10,905 nt of DNA from CAZQLE01 sp964593905 (lineage in GTDB: Bacteria > Chloroflexota > Anaerolineae > Anaerolineales > Anaerolineaceae), in NCBI GenBank assembly GCA_964593905.1, contig CAZQLE010000136.1, positions 1-10,905 on the forward strand, in the 5' to 3' direction. Of the stretch, positions 6,820-10,905 are shown piece after piece. Numbering within the stretch: the stretch's first letter is position 1; each line of letters starts with the position of its first letter. The notes below the pieces were generated by a model. That model ran no database searches and was not told the DNA's origin. It saw only the letters and a list, made by a program, of their open reading frames with translations. Both the position numbers and the translations under genes were made by a program.

Positions 6820-7836
6820 TTAAATGACGGGCTTGCAGCCGCAGGAATCACGGATGATCAGTTCGGTGGGCAAAACAATGTGACGCGGCAGGTTGGACGG
6901 GTTTTGAATGATATCGATCAATGTTTCAGCCGCCAGCGCACCCAACTGTTGCGTTGATTGGCAGACGGTGGTCAGCGATGGTACGGCATGGCTGGCCTGA
7001 GGGTTGTTGTCGAAGCCAATAATGGCAATATCCTGCGGCGTATTTAACCCGGCCTCGGCAATTGCCCGCAGCGCTCCAATCGCCATCGGGTCTGAAGCGA
7101 CAAATACGGCGTCGGGCTTTTGGGTCAGAAGTTTTTGCATGGCGCTGTAACCGCTGTTTTCGGTGAAATCTCCCTCAACGATCCATTCGGGTTTCTGGCT
7201 GAGGTTGTGATCTTTTAACCCGTCGAGATAGCCCTGATAGCGGTCCTGGCCCACAGCCATGCCCTGCGGCCCGGTTATGGTGGCAATGCGTTTTCGACCC
7301 GAAAGCGCAAGGTGGCGCACAGCCTGGCGGGCGCCATTCAGGTTGTCGACATCAACGGTGTTGATGGATGGGTTGGTGGGGTGTCGTCCAATGAGCAGAA
7401 AGGGCAGCCTGCCCTGTGACAGCGCGGCGATGATGGGATCGTTGCATAACATTGAAGAGACGATGATGCCGTCCACAATGCCGTTGTACAGGATCTTGGA
7501 GATCATCTGCCGTTCATATTCAGGTTCGGCCAGCCAGAGCATCACCGAATAATCACTTGCATTGCAAGTCGATGAAACCCCCTGAATCAGCAGAGAGAAA
7601 AAGGGGTCGGTGAAGATCACGCCAATTCCCTGCGGAACCACCAGGCCCAGCACGCGGGTTTTTCCGGCTGCCAACCCGCGGGCGGCCATGTTGGGTTGGA
7701 AATTGTACTTGTTGACCACTTCCATGATGCTTTCGCGGGTGGTTGTGCTGACATTGGGATCACCATTGATGACCCGCGAAACGGTCGATTTTGAAAAACC
7801 GCTGAGTTGGGCAATATCTTCTAACGTTAGAGGCAT
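6820..7836 (-). CDS. LacI-family transcriptional repressor, CelR/CebR-like
   Basis: This 338-aa protein is of normal LacI/GalR length. The N-terminal helix-turn-helix (about 4-24, TLEDIAQLSGFSKSTVSRVI) is followed by the PNMAARGLA hinge (48-56), including the conserved hinge Leu55. The periplasmic-binding-like effector domain runs from about 62 to 333, with typical segments LGLVVPQ, VDGIIVSS, ITGPQGM, DAVFVASDPMAIGALRA and IAIIGFDN. The end is RDSCGCKPVI, with no leucine-repeat tail of the E. coli LacI tetramerisation type, so a dimer is expected. Two operators matching the cellobiose-responsive CelR/CebR consensus lie in its own leader, and it is followed by cellobiose phosphorylase. From this I infer a cellobiose or cello-oligosaccharide effector and autorepression of the operon. 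The start is supported by AGGACGG just upstream and by the usual MPLTLEDIA opening. Another glucoside effector is possible. Confidence 0.93.
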   Translation of the reverse strand: MPLTLEDIAQLSGFSKSTVSRVINGDPNVSTTTRESIMEVVNKYNFQPNMAARGLAAGKTRVLGLVVPQGIGVIFTDPFFSLLIQGVSSTCNASDYSVMLWLAEPEYERQMISKILYNGIVDGIIVSSMLCNDPIIAALSQGRLPFLLIGRHPTNPSINTVDVDNLNGARQAVRHLALSGRKRIATITGPQGMAVGQDRYQGYLDGLKDHNLSQKPEWIVEGDFTENSGYSAMQKLLTQKPDAVFVASDPMAIGALRAIAEAGLNTPQDIAIIGFDNNPQASHAVPSLTTVCQSTQQLGALAAETLIDIIQNPSNLPRHIVLPTELIIRDSCGCKPVI

Positions 7837-7856
7837 ACTTAACCGTCCTGTTGAAT

Positions 7857-7870
7857 TGGGAGCGTTCCCA
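7857..7870. promoter_or_regulatory. Operator O2 (near-perfect CelR/CebR-type site)
   Basis: TGGGAGCGTTCCCA differs from the perfect palindrome at one central base. It sits about 20 bp upstream of the repressor ATG, inside the transcribed leader. Its centre is 92 bp from the centre of O1. Binding here could act as a roadblock or assist a DNA loop with O1. Confidence 0.8.
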
Positions 7871-7886
7871 CTGACAGAGATTAATT

Positions 7887-7906
7887 TTGCCGTTCAAAAA
7901 CGGCAA
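7887..7906. repeat. Leader hairpin between the two operators
   Basis: TTGCCGTT (7887-7894) and AACGGCAA (7899-7906) are perfectly complementary with a 4-base loop. The element lies in the untranslated leader of the repressor mRNA, between O1 and O2. It may be a small RNA stem or a site for another regulator. The function is unknown. Confidence 0.5.
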
Positions 7907-7947
7907 GATAAGGGCAGGGCGATAAATGGGCAAAAATAGCAGATAGA

Positions 7948-7963
7948 TTGGGAGCGCTCCCAA
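7948..7963. promoter_or_regulatory. Operator O1 (perfect CelR/CebR-type palindrome)
   Basis: TTGGGAGCGCTCCCAA is a perfect 16-bp palindrome. Its inner 14 bases, TGGGAGCGCTCCCA, are the operator known for CelR of Thermobifida fusca and CebR of Streptomyces, LacI-family repressors released by cello-oligosaccharides. It begins 4 bp downstream of the -10 and so covers the predicted transcription start, which would block RNA polymerase directly. Confidence 0.92.
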
Positions 7964-7967
7964 AAAT

Positions 7968-7996
7968 ATTTTACATAATTTTGTTGAGGTTGTCAA
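7968..7996 (-). promoter_or_regulatory. Sigma-70 promoter of the lacI-cbp operon
   Basis: On the minus strand, TTGACA (7991-7996, a perfect -35) is separated by exactly 17 bp from TAAAAT (7968-7973, five of six -10 bases). Transcription should start around 7960, inside operator O1, leaving a leader of roughly 125 nt before the repressor ATG. This is the best promoter seen in the window and probably serves all four downstream genes. Confidence 0.85.
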
Positions 7997-8017
7997 TAAC
8001 CTTTTGCGGGGGTGGGG

Positions 8018-10417
8018 TTATTCGTAAGAAAGCACTTCGCGGATGGTCATGCGGGATGCGCGCCGGGCAGGGATGAAGCTGGCAAACACAGCCAGCAGAG
8101 CGGCCAGGCCAAACCACAATAAGAACCCAGCCGGGGTGAAGGCAAAGTTGGCCGGAGCGTTAAAGATGGCTTCGCTCACCACATTAGCGAGCAGGGTGGT
8201 AATTGGAAAGGAGAGAATTGCGCCAAGGATAAAACTGATCAGTGAGATTAGGAGCCCTTCAAGAACCACCAGCTTGATTACGATCTGGTCATGCGCCCCA
8301 ATTGCGCGCATCACCCCGATCTCGCGGGTGCGCTCCATAACGTTCATGCTTAAGGTGCCGGCCAGCCCCATGCTGCCCACCAGTGCGGTCAGCAAAGCCA
8401 TAACCAGCAAGAAGGCCACCAGAATATCGATATAGGCAATGATCGATCCAACCAGCGCACTGCCGGCATCCACTGCGCTGACCTTGAAGCCCTGGTCGCG
8501 AAAGACCTGGTTGATCTGATCGCGCACCTGGATCTGGATTTCTGGGGAATGGTCGGCTGTGATCAGGCGGTACGAGGCGCTGGTGTTGGGCTGTTTGAGA
8601 TAGCCGGCCAGTGTTTCAAAATTGGTATAAGCAAATAACTCAGCCATGCCGGTGTATTGAAAGATCCCGGTGATGGTCCAATCCTGTGTGCGGCCGTCCA
8701 TTTTGAGGCGCAGCGTATCGCCCGGCTTTAACGCCGGGTTATCCTTCCAGAAGGCCTCGTTGATCACCAGTGCATTTTCATCTTCCGGCAGCAGCCAGCG
8801 CCCTTCCAGCATGATGGGGCTGACCAACTGCGTGTCAGAAGGTGGGGCCATGATGGTTAAATTTCCTGAAATGGTATCATCTGCGCGCAGCACCTCGGCC
8901 GGGGTAATATTCCAGGCTTCCACCTGGGTTACGCCGGGGATGCCCAGGGCCAGCTCGCTGACTTTCTGAATGCGGTATGGTTGTTTTAGATCGAGATTGA
9001 CATCGGCCTGAAAATATTTGGTGGTTTCTTCGATCTTTTGATTCAGCGATTGCTGCACGTTGAAAACCGAGATAAAAATGGCCCCGCCCAGGGTGAGGTT
9101 AAAGAGCGTCAGCGCAAGCCGCCCTTTCTGACGAAAGGTGTTTCTCAGTGAGATCAAGAAGGGCCGTGAAAGCCCACGGATATTTTCCAGATAGTGGTCA
9201 AACCAGTGCTTTTTGTTTCCTTCGGCTTCGGCAGATACCCCGGAAAAGGCGCGCTGCACAGTAATGCGCGAGCCGCGTAAAACCGGCCAGATGCCTGCCA
9301 GCAGCGGAACGCCAAGGGCGATGATGACCTGTGCGATGATCGCCAGGGGAATGAGGTGATGCTCGCGGATGACGACATTGAGCAGATTGGCAGCTTTATC
9401 GGCGGTGGCCAGAGCGGCGATATTGCCCAGCGGGATGGCAATGACCAGGGCGATCAGACTGAACGAAAGGATCAGCGCAACATATAGGCCGTTGATCTGA
9501 ATGCTGCGCGCGCCAACCAGTTTCATCACGCCGATCTGTGCAATCTGCTGCCCCAGCAGGGCGGTGAGGGTGTTGGCAATCAGCGATCCGCTGAGAAACA
9601 CCACCAGAACCCCCAGAATGAGCAGCACACCCAGTATCGCTTTAATGATCGAAGAAAGCGGGTGAACGTGGGTCTGTGACAAACTGCCCCGATACACATC
9701 GCCGCCCCCTTTTTCAATATGCTCTCTGACCGTGTCTGAAACAGCTTCGATGGCGGTCAGGTCATCTTGATCGCCGCTGGTGGTGACCAGCAGACGGTCC
9801 AGATGATCATCTTCGCCCAACCATTCAATCGCATCGGTGGTGATAAAGCCCTTCCGCTCGGTCATAAAGGCGCCATACCCGATGGTGCGGTCGATGGCAA
9901 TGCCCACAATTTGAATTTCTTTCATTGTGCCGCTGCTGAGTTCAATTTCAAGCCAGTCGCCGACTTCCAGATTAAGCGCCTCGGCAGTCTTTTGCTCGAC
10001 GATCAGCTCTTGTTTGCCCGGCACAGATGCCCCGGATCGGATCAACAGCTGGTTGATCTGGGCTCTTTCAAAATTGGGAATGGCGGTCAGGTTCAACACG
10101 TCCCATTCTCCGCCGGGGCTGCGCAGTTGCACCGAGACCTGCCGTCGCCCTTCGGCCTGCTGCACCCCCGGCAGGCGCTGGATGGTGTTGAGATAGTCTT
10201 TATCAAAGGGGGTGGTAATCAGCTCGATATTGGCAGGGTTTGCCCCGGCGTAACTGTCATTTAGATCGCGGGAGACGATGACGTAGGTGCCGGTCATCAT
10301 GCCAACTGCAAATACGCCCACTGCAACCGATAAAACAACCAGCAAAGTACGCGCTTTATTTTCCCACAGGTCATGAAGCAGCTTTCGAAACCGCGGGCGA
10401 AATCCGGTGGGTCTCAT
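8018..10417 (-). CDS. ABC transporter permease, FtsX/MacB type with two FtsX domains
   Basis: This 799-aa inner-membrane protein is the permease of a MacB/LolCDE-like ABC system, a group that exports peptides, lipoproteins or drugs or acts mechanically rather than importing sugars. Likely membrane segments are at about 23-47, 258-282, 305-335, 355-378, 436-453, 656-687, 712-740 and 763-783. Two large extracytoplasmic domains (about 48-257 and 454-655, MacB-PCD-like) precede the two FtsX units. The conserved FtsX coupling motif appears twice: IAQIGVMKLVGA (292-303) and REIGVMRAIGA (698-708). A basic N-terminus (RPRFRKLLHDLWENKARTLL) is typical of the family. It starts 7 nt after the stop of the ATPase gene, so the two form an operon. 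The substrate cannot be told. The next gene downstream has its own strong promoter and seems unrelated. Confidence 0.93.
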   Translation of the reverse strand: MRPTGFRPRFRKLLHDLWENKARTLLVVLSVAVGVFAVGMMTGTYVIVSRDLNDSYAGANPANIELITTPFDKDYLNTIQRLPGVQQAEGRRQVSVQLRSPGGEWDVLNLTAIPNFERAQINQLLIRSGASVPGKQELIVEQKTAEALNLEVGDWLEIELSSGTMKEIQIVGIAIDRTIGYGAFMTERKGFITTDAIEWLGEDDHLDRLLVTTSGDQDDLTAIEAVSDTVREHIEKGGGDVYRGSLSQTHVHPLSSIIKAILGVLLILGVLVVFLSGSLIANTLTALLGQQIAQIGVMKLVGARSIQINGLYVALILSFSLIALVIAIPLGNIAALATADKAANLLNVVIREHHLIPLAIIAQVIIALGVPLLAGIWPVLRGSRITVQRAFSGVSAEAEGNKKHWFDHYLENIRGLSRPFLISLRNTFRQKGRLALTLFNLTLGGAIFISVFNVQQSLNQKIEETTKYFQADVNLDLKQPYRIQKVSELALGIPGVTQVEAWNITPAEVLRADDTISGNLTIMAPPSDTQLVSPIMLEGRWLLPEDENALVINEAFWKDNPALKPGDTLRLKMDGRTQDWTITGIFQYTGMAELFAYTNFETLAGYLKQPNTSASYRLITADHSPEIQIQVRDQINQVFRDQGFKVSAVDAGSALVGSIIAYIDILVAFLLVMALLTALVGSMGLAGTLSMNVMERTREIGVMRAIGAHDQIVIKLVVLEGLLISLISFILGAILSFPITTLLANVVSEAIFNAPANFAFTPAGFLLWFGLAALLAVFASFIPARRASRMTIREVLSYE

Positions 10418-10424
10418 CTTTTAC

Positions 10425-10905
10425 TCATACTTTCTTGATTGCGGCGCTATCGAGCCAGTTTTGAAACGCTTTGTTTTTGGCAGCCAGTTCAGCGATAACG
10501 CTGCGCGGGAAAACAATGCCCTGCTGCGCAGACGATGATTCGGCTGCCAGTGCGGCCCGGCTGTTGGCAAATTTTGACGGTTGGTCAGCAACCATAAAAC
10601 ACTGACCGGGGACGGCTGAAAGCCCGGCCGGCAAGTTTGCGCCGGCGGGTAAGATAAACGCTTCATCAGCAGACATGGCAGCATCGGTTGTGAGCAGCCG
10701 GGGCTGCATGGTTTTGGTCAGCCGCAACATCTGCGGGTGGGTGAGCATCGGAAAGGCATGATAGATCCACTCGTCGATCACTTCTCCATCTGACATGACC
10801 ACCTGACGCTGCGTACGGCTTGCCAGAGCGGGGTCGTGTGTGATCATGATGATGGTCTTACCCTGCCCGCTCAATTCTTCAAACATTTCAAAAATGCTTT
10901 CAGCA
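10425..10905 (-). CDS. ABC transporter ATP-binding protein with C-terminal extension (partial)
   Basis: Only the C-terminal 159 residues are in the window; the reading frame runs open through the right edge, so the first in-frame Met (codon at 10884-10886) is not the real start. The visible ATPase end has a helix like that after the D-loop of LolD/MacB ATPases (ESIFEMFEEL), then QGKTIIMITHDPALA with the switch His23 (visible numbering), then VVMSDGEVIDEW. Walker A, the signature motif and Walker B lie outside. LolD/MacB-type ATPases usually end soon after the GEVIDE strand, but here about 113 further residues follow. They begin FPMLTHPQMLRLTKTMQ and end VFPRSVIAELAAKNKAFQNWL. That tail loosely recalls a degenerate cyclic-nucleotide-binding-like (cupin) domain, but I am not sure. 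It should energise the FtsX-type permease encoded next. Confidence 0.9.
   Translation of the reverse strand, partial: AESIFEMFEELSGQGKTIIMITHDPALASRTQRQVVMSDGEVIDEWIYHAFPMLTHPQMLRLTKTMQPRLLTTDAAMSADEAFILPAGANLPAGLSAVPGQCFMVADQPSKFANSRAALAAESSSAQQGIVFPRSVIAELAAKNKAFQNWLDSAAIKKV

Larger units (their letters stand above)
7837..8017 (-). promoter_or_regulatory. Control region of the phosphorylase operon
   Basis: The 181 bp between the permease stop and the repressor start hold, in transcription order, a promoter, an operator on the start site, a small hairpin, a second operator and the ribosome site (AGGACGG). I see no clear intrinsic terminator after the ABC permease gene, so some read-through into this region is possible. 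Confidence 0.8.

Noticed and set aside
9767..10264. Plus-strand open frame of 165 codons opposite the ABC permease
   Set aside because: It is antisense to a strongly supported gene, with no motif or promoter of its own.
1..10905. CRISPR arrays, tRNA or rRNA genes, insertion sequences, integrases or phage genes
   Set aside because: No repeat-spacer pattern, RNA gene signature, transposase motif or long terminal inverted repeat was seen. The window looks like ordinary co-directional chromosomal genes.

Overview
The window is a bacterial segment of about 54% G+C (estimated by eye) in which every convincing gene lies on the minus strand, so it is read from right to left. Nothing in it is diagnostic for taxonomy. 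The mix suggests an anaerobic, plant-polysaccharide-degrading bacterium, perhaps a Chloroflexota/Anaerolineae relative: moderate G+C, two GH94 phosphorylases, an actinobacterial-type CelR/CebR operator, and a MacB-like exporter whose ATPase has a long C-terminal tail. The assignment is low confidence and rests on the general character of the proteins.

Layout in order of transcription. (1) 10905-8018: the C-terminal part of an ABC ATPase, cut by the window edge, followed 7 nt later by a complete 799-aa FtsX/MacB-type permease with two FtsX domains. (2) 8017-7837: a control region with a near-consensus sigma-70 promoter. A perfect 16-bp palindrome containing TGGGAGCGCTCCCA covers the predicted transcription start, and a second, near-perfect copy is centred 92 bp downstream. 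(3) 7836-906: a LacI-family repressor, a cellobiose phosphorylase (GH94), a second divergent GH94 phosphorylase, and a DUF4380/mutarotase-like protein whose start overlaps the preceding stop. Strong hairpins lie in the two gaps flanking the cellobiose phosphorylase gene, and no other good promoter was seen, so these four genes look like one autoregulated operon. (4) 905-808: a short region with a plausible promoter and a 10-bp-period direct repeat. (5) 807-118: an OmpR/PhoB-family response regulator with no sensor kinase in view. (6) 117-1: an AT-rich stretch with a palindrome overlapping a TATAAT, probably the control region of a gene further left.

Working model (inference): cellobiose, imported by a transporter outside the window, releases the LacI-type repressor from its operators. 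The operon is then read, and cellobiose is split by phosphate into glucose 1-phosphate and glucose, which saves ATP compared with hydrolysis. The second GH94 keeps the catalytic, donor and phosphate residues but has changed acceptor-site positions, so it probably handles a different disaccharide. The mutarotase-like protein may interconvert anomers of the released or consumed sugars. The ABC exporter and the response regulator appear to be separate units.
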